Positions 43,985 through 55,140 of a stretch of DNA of 64,000 bases are shown here, piece by piece. Where the stretch lies: NCBI GenBank assembly GCA_026826555.1, contig JAKSZT010004976.1:9534783-9598782 (forward strand). Reading direction: 5' to 3'. The notes beneath the pieces were generated by a model. That model searched no databases and had not been told where the DNA came from. It worked only from the letters and a program-made list of their open reading frames with translations. The DNA comes from Tolypeutes matacus (lineage: Eukaryota > Chordata > Mammalia > Cingulata > Chlamyphoridae). The position numbers and the translations under genes are program-made. Each line of letters starts with the position of its first letter. Positions within the stretch are counted from its first letter, which is position 1.

Positions 43985-44826
43985 TGAGAAGGACTACTGA
44001 TGCTTAATGTATACAGAAGTTTTAATTAACTTGACTATAAAAGTGTGGAAATGGATAGAGTTGATTGTAACACATTATAGTGAGTAGCACAGTCACATAA
44101 TGGGAATGTGGCTGGAAAGGGTAGTCTAGGGATGTAAACGTCAGTTGAAAGAAAGTTAGAAAATAATCTAGAGACTGAATAACACAATGAACCGGAGGTG
44201 GATGAGAATTGTGGCTGGCAGTACAGATGCAAGTGTCCTTCTGTGAGCTAGAGTGGATGTACGTCACTATTGCAGGGTGGTGGGAATGTGGAGAAGCATG
44301 GGAAAAATAAAAATGGTGTGACCTATGGACTGTGGTTAACAGCAATACCATAATATTCTTGCATCAATGCCAAAGACGTACTGTGTTGATAATGGGGTAG
44401 TATGGAAAAAGTGTGCCAAATGTATGCTATGGACCATGGTTGGTGGTAATAGTCTGATGCTATTGTCTCATAATCTGTAATAAATATTCCACCATGGTGG
44501 AATTCTACACATAAGGATGATTGTTTTATAAGTTCACAACTTCTGTAATAAAAATATATTAAAAAATAATAATAGGGTGGGTTGGAGGGAAATACACCAA
44601 ATGTAAGATATGAACTATAGTTAGTAGTAAGATTTGGACAATATTCTTTCATAATTTGTAACAAATGTTTCACAATGCAAGGTGGTGGTGGTGGTGGGGT
44701 GAGGTATGGGAGCCCTGTATGATGATATGCATGCTTGTTTTGTAAGGTCACAATTTTACTATACACTTAATGTTTAGGTATGCTCATGTATGAATGATAT
44801 ACTTCAATAAATTAAAAAAAAAAAAA
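43985..44826 (+). mobile_element. L1 3' UTR with tandem repeat units
   Basis: The motif (AAA)TGTA-GCTATGGAC(T/C)-ATGGTT-GGTAATA...TTCTTGCATCA or CATAATTTGTAACAAATGTT recurs about three times (near 44310-44390, 44420-44570 and 44590-44700). Each copy is followed by GGTGG/GGGGT-rich text, with TAATAAAAATATATT near 44543 and a final TTCAATAAATTAAAAAAAAAAAAC tail at about 44803-44828. This is the style of xenarthran L1 3' UTRs. It is 5' truncated inside the 3' UTR. Confidence 0.75.
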
Positions 44827-45059
44827 CCGTAAGTTAGGATAATAAAATAAAGTTAGGATAATAAAATAAAAGCAAAGACAAAACCAAAACCACCCAGCCA
44901 TGTCAAAAAGAGGCAGTCCCAGGACTCGAGGCTTACAGGGGCACTTTAAAAACAGACTGCCAAGTTCCTTTTTGCTACACCAAATAATAAGAAAACCATG
45001 AACAAAATAGGAACTATTAACAAAAATGATACCATTATCAAACAAAAGGCAAACACATT
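44827..45059 (+). repeat. Short tandem duplication after the L1 tail
   Basis: AAGTTAGGATAATAAAATAA occurs twice in tandem at about 44831-44870. The rest of the segment is unclassified AT-rich DNA. Confidence 0.7.
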
Positions 45060-46535
45060 ATGTAGTTTTTAAAAACATATCCAGTGAATACAAAAGCCAG
45101 AAACGCCTAAGAATCAGTTCAAATTGTTATAGCTAAAGCTTGGTTCAAAACAAACTTTATGGCTTAAGCACTTATAGAATTAAAAGGAAACATTGAACTT
45201 AAATTTAAGCATCTAAGTAATAAAAATAAAACTAAATGAACCGAAAGAAACAGAAAGGAGGAAATATATAAAGAAAATAAAATGAAGTATTAGAAAACAG
45301 AAAAAAAGCAGACATTATATGTAAAACCAAAACCAAATTTAAAACAACTACCACATTAAAATTATGACAACAGTAAGTAATAAAAATTAAGTAATAAAAA
45401 TAAAAATTAATTAAGAAAAATGGGGATAATGTGGAAATACAAAAAAGTAAATGTGGAAAGGGGAGAACTTACCAATACAAAGAAAATTGAAGTATCATAA
45501 GGCAGAATATTTCTAAAAACTTGAGAAATAAAAATAGAAATTTAGATTAAATCAACCTATTTTCCAAGAAAATAGTTACCAAAACCAATTCCAGAATAAA
45601 TAGAAAATCTAAAGAACTGCAGAAGAAATCAAGAAAGTTATCAAAAGAACTGTCTCTCCAAGAAGCACCAGGCATAGACAATTTCAAACTATCAAAAAAT
45701 AGATTATTACAATATTATTTTAACTCTCAAGACATAAAGAATAAAGGTATTCAAATTATTATATATTAATATTGATACCTAAATCTAACAAATTAATATA
45801 ATAAACTACAATTTCATTTATAAATAGCAGTATCAAAATCCTAATGAAATATTAACAAATATAACTCAGGAGCAGGTTTAAAAATTTTTAGAATATAAGA
45901 TCTCATAATCAAGTGATATTTATTCCAGAAATGCAAAAGTAGTTAAAAACTGGTAAATCAAAGATAGTGTACTTTTTAACATAATATAAATCAATTGACA
46001 TAAAACCTAAGATTATCTCATTAGATAAAGAAAAGCATTTGTGAAAATTCTACATTTCTTCCTAATTTAAAAGAAAAATATTAGTATAATAAGAATAGAT
46101 GGCATATGAGTTATGTTTATAGAATGGGTTAAAAGATGAATAAGACAAAGATGCCATAAAAACTGTTATTTAACATCATTCTGGTAGTATCAGCCAAAGC
46201 AATTAAACAAGAAAAATATACTAATGTGTATGTGTTGGAAATAAGTATGTGAGTGAGATTAAGTAGTGAGATTAATATTATTTGCTCTGATATAAAAAAC
46301 CTACCTGGAATATTATAGCCAAAATAAAGTATAAACAATGAAAAAATTCAGTAACTAAATTAATATACAAAAACTAAGAGTTTCCTTATCAAAAAACTGT
46401 AACTTGCTTGAAAATAAATGGAAGGAAATGTACAATTTATTCTATCAAAATAAAAGATAAAATACCTAGAAATAAACTTACCCAGAAAAATGTAAGACCT
46501 ATATTTTAAAACTTACAGCTACATTTAAATTTCCA
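45060..46535 (+). repeat. Very old L1 ORF2 relic
   Basis: Despite heavy decay, L1 ORF2 order is visible: CAAAGAACTGCAGAAGAAATC, CAAGAAGCACCAGGCATAGACAATTTC (reverse transcriptase start), TGATATTTATTCCAGAAATGCAAAAG (GFIP region), CATTAGATAAAGAAAAGCATTTG, GGTAGTATCAGCCAAAGCAATTAAACAAG, and AAATACCTAGAAATAAACTTACCC. No open frame survives. Confidence 0.7.
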
Positions 46536-47090
46536 TTTAATTTTAGATCAAACATTTCATTTTAAACCAGCTCAAATGTTTTACTTTGTGCCACCACCTT
46601 CTCTCTTTACTTGGGTTGTCAGCTTTTTAGGGGTGAGGACTTTGTCTTGTGGATCTGTTTGTTATGCTTCCTGTGGTGTCTCATATGACATGCGATCTTT
46701 GGAGCTGACGCATGCTAAATAAGGTCCATATAAATAAAACTGATGAATCCACAACAGATTAATTATGCAGAGGAGCATAACAGACACGTAACCAATAGCA
46801 TATGTTACAATTTCCAGTGATGCCCTCATTAGTATCCTCAGTTGCTCAACCAAAACTTAAAAGTCATTAACAGTCTTCTGTTGGAGAAGCTCCCTAAGAG
46901 GAGACCAGCAGCCCCGCAGCCATCCCAGCAAACAGCAAACAGCCTGAGCTTTGGAGGCTCTACAAGTCAGGGGTCAGAGATGCTTGAAAATTTAGTCACT
47001 TATCATGCATTCCCCTTCCCCCATCCTTCCAAGACAGGAACTAGCAAGAGAAGGCCATACTTCTCAGTGTTTTATGTGTGTATGCGTGTG

Positions 47091-47180
47091 AGTTTTGAGG
47101 TACCAGGGTTGGGGATTGAACCCAGGACTTCATATGTAGGAAGCCGGCGCTCAACCACTGAGCCACATCGGCTTCCCTGA
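47091..47180 (-). mobile_element. tRNA-derived SINE fragment
   Basis: On the minus strand it reads GGGAAGCCGATGTGGCTCAGTGGTTGAGC (box A) and CTGGGTTCAATCCCCAAC (box B), ending GGTACCTCAAAA. This is the same lineage as 35015-35127. No clean duplications were seen. Confidence 0.8.
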
Positions 47181-47217
47181 GTTGATTTTTACATTTGTTT
47201 TGCTTGTTGTTTATTTT

Positions 47218-47312
47218 TGTTTTTTCAGGAGGCACCAGGAACTGGACCTGGGACCTCCCATGTGGGAGCTCCCAAGTGGGAGCTCAACTGCTTGAGCCAC
47301 AACCACTCCCTA
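47218..47312 (-). mobile_element. tRNA-derived SINE fragment, second in tandem
   Basis: On the minus strand it reads GGGAGTGGTTGTGGCTCAAGCAGTTGAGC and CCAGGTCCAGTTCCTGG, ending CCTGAAAAAACAAAAATAAAC. It lies 37 bases from the previous SINE and is in the same orientation. It contains a short internal duplication GTGGGAGCTC. Confidence 0.8.
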
Positions 47313-47354
47313 AAATCAGTTTTGATAACTTTATTTTACAGTGTTAATGTGGGA

Positions 47355-47600
47355 GGAATTTGGTTAAGAGTTCGGTCCTGGAGTCAGACAGACCTGTGAC
47401 TGAATACAGACTTTTCCACTTTTCCACTTATTAGCCTAGAACTTGGACAAGCTACACAATCTCTCTAAGCCTCAATATTCTTTCCTTAAAGAGGAGGTGG
47501 CAACTGTACCTGCTTCACAATTCTATGAGATACAGAATGCACGACATTTAGGACAGTGCTGGTACACAGTATATATTAACTTAGCATTAGCGATAGTTAT
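47355..47600 (+). repeat. MIR SINE
   Basis: GAGTCAGACAGACCTGTGACTGAATAC, ACTTGGACAAGCTACACAATCTCTCTAAGCCTCAATATTC and CTATGAGATACAGAATGCACGACATTTAGGACAGTGCTGGTACAC span a nearly full-length MIR. Confidence 0.88.
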
Positions 47601-47689
47601 TATGCCATTGCTATTCTTTAGGAACACAATTGAGGGAGTGTATCAAGTGAACTGAGAAGTTAAGCATGCCTCTAAAAGTTGGAGGCATG

Positions 47690-47905
47690 CTTTTGAATGT
47701 TTGAACTCAACTCTACCCCTCCATAGCTATGTGAACTTGGGCAGGTTACCTAATCCCTCTGAAATGAAGTGTCTTCTGCTGTAAAATGTGACAAGGGCAG
47801 CAGCCTCATTTCAGGCTTTTTGGGTGATAAGGATGTGGATTAAATAAAATTATGCAGTGGAGGTGTTCAGCACACTGCCTGAGGAGACACTAAATAAATG
47901 GTAGC
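47690..47905 (+). repeat. MIR SINE
   Basis: TAGCTATGTGAACTTGGGCAGGTTACCTAATCCCTCTG and GATTAAATAAAATTATGCAGTGG...AGCACACTGCCTGAGGAGACACTAAATAAATGGTAGCTACTA are MIR landmarks. Confidence 0.85.
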
Positions 47906-48300
47906 TACTATAGCTCCTGAGATAGAGGACATTCATAATAAGTAAGAAATGTGAGGCATGGCAATTATGTGTAGGGAAAATGATGGTGCCAGAGTAGAAC
48001 ACAAACTTCCAGCCATAAACTAGACCCATTTTCCAAAGATGAGCTACCTAAGTGGTTTTGGACTTTCTAAGTAGCCATCACAATGAAAGAAACATGAGCA
48101 GTTAAAATTTTGCAGTAAGGTAAAAACCAACTGACTCTTCAAAAGAGGCACAACTATTTAGGATTTTGAAAATGGTCATTTTATTCCACAGAACCTCAAA
48201 ACAGAGCTTGCAACAGGTCTTGCATTTCTTTCTGTTGCCTGGACTCTTGCAGCTGCCCAGGGCCCTGTCCTTTCCCTGGGTCTTAGCTTCTGTGCCCTTC

Positions 48301-48839
48301 TGTGGTAGTCAGCCAAAGGGGTACTGAGGCAAAGTGCCAGAAGCCTGCTGGCTTTTATAAAGGGTATTTATTTGGGGTAAAAGTTTACAGTTACAAAGCC
48401 CTAAAGAGTCCAACTCAAGGTTGCTTTCTCACCCAAGTCAGTTGCCATGTGTTGAAGCAAGATGGTGGGCAATCTCTGCGAGGCTTCAGCCTTCCTCTCT
48501 TAGCTACAGGCAAGCATAGGGCTTCTTTCTGGGCTCAGCTGCAAACTATCAGGCGAGTGGCTCATCTCTCTTCCCAAGCCGCAGGATCAAAGTTCTCTCC
48601 TCTGCCATGTCTATTGAGCTCTCTCTCTTCCCCATGTCTTCTTCTGTGTGTCTTCTTGAGTGAGTGTCCATTTATATAGCCCACCAAGGGGGCAGGAACT
48701 CAAGCCTGAGTCATGCCTAACTTACGTGGTCGAATCAAAGCCTAATCATAACATAATTTAATCAAAGACATCTCTGCTGAATCTAATACCATTAAAGGGG
48801 GCCACACCCAGAGGAATAAATTAGTTTAGTTTACAAACA
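48301..48839 (-). mobile_element. Solo MaLR-like LTR
   Basis: On the minus strand it starts TGTTTGTAAACTAAAC. It has a CTCTGGGTGTGGCCCCCTTTAATGG block, a GGGCTATATAAATGGACAC TATA region and a long GAGAGAGAGCTC-rich middle. A CCCCAAATAAATACCCTTTATAAAAGCC polyadenylation region follows, and the end is GGCTGACTACCACA. A CCTTC pentamer occurs at 48296-48300 and 48844-48848 and may be the duplicated target. No internal viral sequence is present. Confidence 0.82.
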
Positions 48840-49024
48840 TAATCCTTCTTTTTTGGAATTCATAAATAACATCAATCTGCTACACCTTCCTTCCACTGAA
48901 TTCTTTTTTCCCCCTCAATATAACCAGAGTAGATTTCTCTTGCTTGCAACAAAATATTCTTATTTGATCCAAATATCCTTCGGTGCACACTAATTTTGCC
49001 TTGTCTCCATGCCGGTCACCGTTC

Positions 49025-49150
49025 TGGGTACTTGATGTGCGTTAGCTGTTTTAATTCTCACGTGTTCCCATGTATTAAGTACCAGTAATATCCACATTCT
49101 ACCGGTGAGGAAACCGAAGCACATAAATTACCCAAGTTCACCCAGTGACA
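49025..49150 (-). repeat. MIR SINE fragment
   Basis: TAGCTGTTTTAATTCTCACG...CTACCGGTGAGGAAACCGAAGCACATAAATTACCCAAG matches the MIR core. Confidence 0.75.
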
Positions 49151-49524
49151 AGCTGCAATGTGGGCATGTGAAATAAGACAAGTCATCCAAGTCCCGTGCC
49201 GGTAAGCACCGCCTTTCCCTAGTAGAAACCAAGGGAATGCCATTAGGCTTTTTCTGATGACATCTCTCAGCAGAGGATCAAGGGATAATGCCACAACACA
49301 GTTTGGAATAAGCAGTTTTGGGGGGAAGCAAAATGATGTGGCAAAAAGCAAAAGGTTGCTTAAGCCAGGGATAGGTTCAAAGTGCCTAGGGGAAGGAAAG
49401 GATTTCATATCTCTTATGCATCTCTAACTAGATCCTTTTCCTTTCTGCTAAGCATTTGAAAGATGTTGAGCAACAGAGTCCCAAGGACTATATCCCAACT
49501 AGAATCAGTAGCAGAGTGAATACA

Positions 49525-49755
49525 AGAGCAGGTCACAGGGCCAGCCTGGTTAAAATGCCCAATCTACCGTTTCCTACCTGTGAGATCTGGGAAAGTGATG
49601 TAAGCTCCCTCATCTTCCAGTTCCTCACCTGCATAAAATGTGTAATAGATGAAATAGTATCTACCTTACAGAGTTGTTGTAAGAGTTAAATGAGAAATAT
49701 TTTGAAAAAGTAAACACAGGTCCTGACAAACAGCAAGTGCCTAATTAATGTATAT
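49525..49755 (+). repeat. MIR SINE
   Basis: GTGAGATCTGGGAAAGTGATGTAAGC, TCTTCCAGTTCCTCACCTGC and GTATCTACCTTACAGAGTTGTTGTAAGAGTTAAATGAG are MIR landmarks in order. Confidence 0.85.
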
Positions 49756-50011
49756 GATCCCTTGGGTGTACTGTTGTTACCTGTGGGCCAGAGATTTGGC
49801 GGTGTTGGTTAAATATAGAAGTGCTGCTTTAATGAGTCGTGGAGCTTGGGGTAGGACAGACACTGTTTAAAAGCTGAGGACAAGGGCATGTTCCCGAAAG
49901 GACATCTTCCTCATCTTCCCTTAGAAGTGTACGGAGGATGCGTTGCCAGCCAGTCCAAAATTCTCCCCAGAAAGTAACCTTTGGTTGATTTAACCACGTG
50001 GACATTTGGAC

Positions 50012-50644
50012 TGTATCAGTCAGGGCTCTCCAGAGAAATAAATCCAACAGACTGTATGTGTTCTCTATATATACATATGTAGAGATTTATTTAAAGAATT
50101 GGTTCACACAACTGTGGGGGCTGGAAGTCCAAAATCCATAGGGCAGATGGAAGGATGGAAACGCAGGAAAGGTAGATGTGGGAGACTTTTTCTTTCACTT
50201 AAGTTTCCTAATTGCTCAGAAAAATTCTAACAGAAAATGTCATTGTTTTGTAGTCCCCCAAAAAGATTTTATATGTATGTGACTCTGTATTTCTGTTTAA
50301 TGTGGCACTGCCAAATATATTCCTTTATGCTTTTCTTATACATTACTAGATCACCTATTGTGTTCTTAGCTATAAAGTGAATGAGTTGGGAGAAAAATAT
50401 CTATTCCTAACACAGATGAGGTGGTGTTGAAGCAGAATTTCTTCTTTCTCTGAAAACCTCAGTTCTTAGCTCTTAAGGTCTTCACCTGATTGGCTGAGGC
50501 ACACCCACATTATGGGGTTTCATCTCCTTCATTTAAAGCTAACAGCATCTACAAAATAGTTCCACAACAGCACCCAGGCTAATGTTTGACAGAACAACTG
50601 GACACCATGGCCTAGCCAGGTTGACACATAAATCAACCATCACA
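50012..50644 (+). mobile_element. LTR-like interspersed repeat with an internal insertion
   Basis: The left part TGTATCAGTCAGGGCTCTCCAGAGAAATAAATCCAACAG...TTTAAAGAATTGGTTCACACAACTGTGGGGGCTGG and the right end CCAGGTTGACACATAAATCAACCATCACA are the ends of one common mammalian repeat. About 250 bp near 50185-50435 between the two parts does not belong and may be a later insertion. The exact family is not assigned. Confidence 0.65.
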
Positions 50645-51125
50645 TGGGCATGCTATATTTTGTAAGCATGGGTGCAGAAAAATCCTAAACTTGGTATAAG
50701 CAACAGTCACTTTGGTCCTATAACAAGTAAAGCTCAGTAAAAGCATGACTAGAAGGTCCAAATTTGGAAGGGTCTCTTTGGAAGAGTTCCTTTCTTCCAA
50801 AAGTAGCGAACTGCAGGTGTAAACCTGAATGGGGTGCCTTGTTTCATATTAAACATGTAGAGCTTAAAAGAGGGCAGGTAGAGGCGGGGTCATTTTCCAA
50901 ACCAACTATTTGGGTTTTAAATGATTTATCTCTAACCCTTCTTCCTGGCAAAAACTAGAATGGTTGGTGATGATAAAACCTTGTCATCTTCAGACATGAG
51001 AATGGGTATCTTTTATATTATCGAAGGACATGCACCCACTTAGCCATATATTTATGTACTGTCACAAAATTGAATAAATTACCTGTGTGACAGGGACCCC
51101 AGTAAGTGTAGGTGGAGTACAAGAA
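50645..51125. other. Unique sequence, no gene recognised
   Basis: I see no named repeat or exon between the LTR-like element and the L1 end. Confidence 0.45.
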
Positions 51126-51990
51126 TTAACTAGACATGTGGAGAAATCAACCCTCACACACCGCTGGTGAGAATGTAAAATGGTGCAGCCACTTTGGAAA
51201 ACAGCCTGGCAGTTCCTCAAAAAGTAGTTAAATGTGGAGCTAGAATATGACCCAGAAATTCCACTCCTAGGTATATACCCAAGAGCAATTAAAACCTATG
51301 TCTACACAAAAACTTGTACACAAATGTTCATAGCAGCATTATTCATAATAGCCCCAAAGTAGAAACAACCCAAATGTCTATCAACTGATGACAGGAGAAA
51401 CAAACGGTGGAATATTAGACAAAAAGAAATGAAGCACTGAAAAGTGTTACAACGTGGATGAGCCTTGGAAGCATTATGCTGGATGAACGAAGGCAGTCAT
51501 AAAAGACCATGTCTTATGGGAAGCGGCTGTGGCTCAATCAGTAGGGCTCCCGTTTACCATATGGGAGGCCCCGGGTTCAGTTCCCGGGGCCTCCTGGTGA
51601 AGGCAGGCCTGCCTGCACGGCGTGGTTAGCTGACCCAGTGAGCACGAGCAGCAAGGGGGGGATAAATGAATAAATAAATAAAATCTTTAAAAAAAAAAGA
51701 CCATGTCTTATATTATTCCATTTATGTGAAAAGCCCACAACAGGCAAATCTATAGAGACGGAAGGCAGATTAGTGGGTGCCTTGGCCAGGGGGTGGTGGG
51801 CAGCTGGCAGATAGGAGTGACGGCTAATGGGTTTCTTTTTGAGGTGAGGAAAAGGTTCTAAACTTAGACTGTGGTGATTGCGGCACACCATCACTATGAA
51901 TATACTTAAAACCATTTAATTGTACACTCTAAATGGGTGGATTTTATGGTATTTGAATTAATCTCAATAAAGAAGTTTAAAAAAAAATAA
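51126..51990 (+). mobile_element. L1 3' end, split by a SINE
   Basis: GAGAAATCAACCCTCACACACCGCTGGTGAGAATGTAAAATGGTGCAGCC, GGTATATACCCAAGAGCAATTAAAACC and GCAGCATTATTCATAATAGCC encode the ORF2 C-terminal end. After the SINE (51518-51694) and its duplication, the 3' UTR continues with CAGATTAGTGGGTGCCTTGGCC and ends CAATAAAGAAGTTTAAAAAAAAATAA. It is 5' truncated. Confidence 0.9.
51518..51694 (+). mobile_element. DAS-type SINE inside an L1
   Basis: It starts GGGAAGCGGCTGTGGCTCAATCAG and has CCCCGGGTTCAGTTCCCGGGG (box B region). It then has GTGGTTAGCTGACCCAGTGAGCACGAGCAGCAAGGGGGG and ends AAATAAAATCTTTAAAA. Identical 17-bp duplications AAAAGACCATGTCTTAT lie at 51501-51517 and 51695-51711. It is the cleanest DAS copy here. 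Confidence 0.96.
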
Positions 51991-52096
51991 AGAATTAAGT
52001 AGGCAGTTTGGCTGAAGCTACGGAGGAAAATGTTATTCTAAAAGTAGCTGTGGGGAAGAAGCACAGATGGAAAAATTCCAGGCCAATAAACTAGCA

Positions 52097-52291
52097 CAGT
52101 GGTTCTTAACCGGAGGCAATTTTGTCCCGCAGGGGACGTTTGGCGATGTCTGGAGACATTTTTGGTTTGCACAACAAGGGGGAATGCTACTGGCATCGGG
52201 TGGGGAGAGGCCAAGGATGCTGCTAAATATCCTACAACGCAACAGAGACCCCTCCAGCCCAAAATGTCAGTAGCGCCAAGGCTGGGAACTG
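52097..52291 (+). mobile_element. MER5A-like hAT non-autonomous transposon
   Basis: CAGTGGTTCTTAACCGGAGGCAATTTTG, GGGGACGTTTGGCGATGTCTGGAGACATTTTTGG, GGTGGGGAGAGGCCAAGGATGCTGCTAAATATCCTACAACGC and GCCAAGGCTGGGAACTG match the familiar MER5A consensus layout. The 8 flanking bases on each side (AACTAGCA, CTCTAGCT) agree at 5 positions, consistent with an old 8-bp duplication. Confidence 0.88.
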
Positions 52292-52899
52292 CTCTAGCTG
52301 AAAGGGGTCAGGTAAATAGCAGGAGCTACTTCAGGGACTACAGAGGTTCTTTGCAAGCCCACCCACTGAAAGAGTCTGGGTTAAGCAACCCCAAATGCCA
52401 TTGCCACTTAACAACATCATTGCTTCTGAGAATTTCCTAGTCTAACAACCCACAGCCTGATTCTTGGAGTTACTTGCCACTCAAGGTGGCTGAAATTCGC
52501 TATCGTCAGATTAGTTTCTGAGAGCTGGCAGTTCAGAAATAAACAGAAAATAGTATATTGTTAATTTATCCCAATAGGCATGTCCCATGTTTGGTGGATC
52601 TTTCATAAACTCTCAGGGTTGGAAGAAAAGTCTCTTGGTCATTTATTTCTAAAGACTTTTGAAAAGGAAATTTTTCTTAGTTTACAAATAATCAGAATCC
52701 ATTGTCTGTGTGTTATTTCAGAATCCAATTGCACAGGATCATAAAATATTCACAAAGTTGGAGAGAGGATTTTAAGCCATTATCAAGACCAGAAATAAAG
52801 TTTGTAGATTTATTTATTTATCTGATGGAAAATCTATACAGAAGCCCATAAAAACATGTGGCAGCTCAAAGGTTTCTCCTAGTATTTCTATGGATTCTT

Positions 52900-53013
52900 T
52901 AATATAATATTATAATATAATATAATATAATATAATATAATATAATATAATATAATANNNNNNNNNNATATAATATAATATAATATAATATAATATAATA
53001 TAATATAATATAA
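52900..53013. repeat. (TAATA)n pentanucleotide microsatellite with a 10-N assembly gap
   Basis: Perfect TAATA/TATAA units extend on both sides of ten N bases at 52958-52967. The true repeat number is unknown because the assembly could not bridge it. Confidence 0.97.
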
Positions 53014-53284
53014 TGCTTTATAATCAAGCTTTATATTTTGACATTTAGAGACAAGTCAAGCAGCCAATCAATCAAGCAGGGAATTTGGGAAAAGGATATG
53101 ATATCCTAAGATTGGGCACATAGCAGACCCAAGCAGATAATTCCCTGGAACTTGAGACATTGCATTGGGCTCAGCTTGCCTGCCAAATGTAAATAAGTTG
53201 CCAGGGATTGGGATGTTTGGTTCATTCAATCCTGAGGACATTAGGATCTGATTTTTTTGTGTATAAAAGAAAAAGTTTGGAGTA
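53014..53284. other. Unique sequence, no gene recognised
   Basis: Nothing recognisable is present between the microsatellite and the MER-type relic. Confidence 0.45.
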
Positions 53285-53465
53285 AATTAGTGATTCCCCA
53301 AATCCATGGAGTTTGTTAAATGAAAGTCTCTATTCCCATGCTAAATTCCTAGAAAATCTGAGACCACAGCTCTGAAGTCATACCCAGGCACTTGGGCTTC
53401 AAGTCCATGGGTGATTCTCATGTGCCCCCTGGTTTGGGAATAACTAGACATGGAGCTTTGCCTAC
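53285..53465 (-). repeat. hAT (MER-type) relic
   Basis: GTGATTCCCCAAATCCATGGAG...GTTAAATGAAAGTC and GGCTTCAAGTCCATGGGTGATTCTCATGTGCCC resemble the CAGTGGTTCTCAA...GGTGATTCTGATGCAC layout of a common non-autonomous hAT family. It is related to the outer element at 62119-62681. The ends are not preserved. Confidence 0.4.
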
Positions 53466-54285
53466 ACACAGATCCAGGGCTGAGCACAGTGCACAGTAAT
53501 TGTTCCCTACACTCTTTGTCCATGTAAATTATGAAGCAAAAAAAAAGTCTGCTAGGGAAGATGAGGGCCTAGCAAGAAGGGGTGCTAAGAGAGGGAGCAA
53601 TTCGAGTGTGGTGGATGATGTTGCTATGGCAACCCCATCCTTTCTCAGTGTGAGTTCTGAAAGGCTGCCTGGGAGGTGGACTCCACCTCTGATGGAGTGC
53701 AGACCACTGTGCCATCAATTTGGAGATGAGGACTTGTGGATAGAGCAGGATAATTAAATAAAAGCACACCTGAATATTAACCATCGACAGCATTTCTCAG
53801 TAATCTTAGGTGTGGGGGTGTTTGATTCAGGGCCATGGCAAGTAAACCAAATGGAGCACTGTTTTTTGTTTTGGTTCTTATTTTCCAGAGACTTCTCTGA
53901 GTATGCTACCTTTATCCTTCCCCTCCCAGGCCCACCACCTCACAGAGGTTCATTGTATCTTTATTTGACACAAAAGGTTTTGATTGATTGGAGGAAACCA
54001 GCAGACACAACCTCATAGTTAACCCCAGGAGAAAAGACTTCTCTTTTCCTCTGAGTCAGTCCTTCTGTATTCTTTGCCATCTCCTCATGCTACTTGCAAG
54101 ATGGTGTGAATGTCAGGGAGTGAGGAGGTCACCTTAGCTGTGGAATACTAAATATGGACAATGCATATCCATGGGAGAGCCTGGCAGATTCAGAGACTGC
54201 TTTCTTGTGGATGGACCAGCAGTCCAGTGTTGACTGGGAGGAGTTCTAGCTTCCCTACTAACCCAAAAAATCTAGTATCTTTTGG
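53466..54285. other. Unique sequence, no gene recognised
   Basis: No exon or repeat I can name. The open frames at 53500-54018 are short and unrelated to known families as far as I can tell. Confidence 0.45.
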
Positions 54286-54500
54286 ACCCTGCTGTATACC
54301 GGATACTGCCCTCAGCATTTTATATGAATCACGTGTTTAGACCTTGGCACAACCCTCTGCTTTAGGTATTATTATTTATGCAATTTCACAGAACAAACTG
54401 AGGTCTGGAGAGTTTCTATTACTTGCCCAAGATCTCACTGCTAGGTAAGTGGTAGAAGAGGCCAGACATCCCACTGTCAAAGCCTGTACTCTTAGTTTGT
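54286..54500 (-). repeat. MIR SINE
   Basis: CTGTATACCGGATACTGCCCTCAGC...TATTATTATTTATGCAATTTCACAGAACAAACTGAGGTCTGGAGAG...TTGCCCAAGATCTCACTGCTAGGTAAGTGG are MIR landmarks. Confidence 0.85.
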
Positions 54501-54844
54501 GCTATTTCTTACTTAGCCACGTGGCTTTTCTTATGTCTACATGAAAGGGTAGGGTTATATAAGGGTTTTTCTTGAGTAGGCTTGATATAAATAAACTTGA
54601 TATAAGTTTAGGAAATACCAGGTGAAAAAAAAAACTTGAATTTTTTACTACAAGACTTCTCAAAGTCTATTTTCTATGCTAACATGTATTAAAAGAACAT
54701 TTATCAATTTCCCACATTTATTTGACCTTGGGTCATGTGTTCCTTTCATCTTGAAACCCACTTTAGGAAATAGTGTTAGAAGTCATGGTTCTTCCTCTCC
54801 CTCACCCACTCATTCTTCCCATGTTCTTATCATTGCAAAATTTC

Positions 54845-54912
54845 TCTGTCCTTCTCCCTCCCTCCCTCCCCCCCTCCCTTCCTTCTTTCCTTTCCTCCTT
54901 CCTTTCTTCGTA
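54845..54912 (+). repeat. CT-rich simple repeat
   Basis: An imperfect (CCCT)n/(CCTT)n polypyrimidine tract. The serine-, proline- and leucine-rich frame through it (54676-55398) is not a gene. Confidence 0.9.
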
Positions 54913-55140
54913 AATCTATTCAGGTATAATTTACATACAATAAACTGTACATATTTGAAAGTGTACAATTTGATGAGTTTTACAGATACATATACCCATG
55001 GGGCCATCACTACAATCAAGATACCAAACTTTGCCATCACTCCCCAAAGTTTTCTCATATCCTGTTACAATCCCTCCCTCCCTACATCCCATCCCCAGGC
55101 AACCACTTGTCCCAGTTTTAAAGTGATTATTCTGACTCCT
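54913..55140 (-). repeat. Old L1 3' UTR-type fragment
   Basis: ATTCAGGTATAATTTACATACAATAAACTGTACATATTTGAAAGTGTACAATTTGATGAGTTTTACA and CCATCACTACAATCAAGATACC are the familiar text of an old L1 3' region. It is seen in the orientation where it usually begins with T-rich sequence, so I place the element on the minus strand. Confidence 0.65.

Noticed and set aside
52900..53013. CRISPR-like regular array
   Set aside because: The period is five bases without spacers. It is a microsatellite in a mammalian genome.
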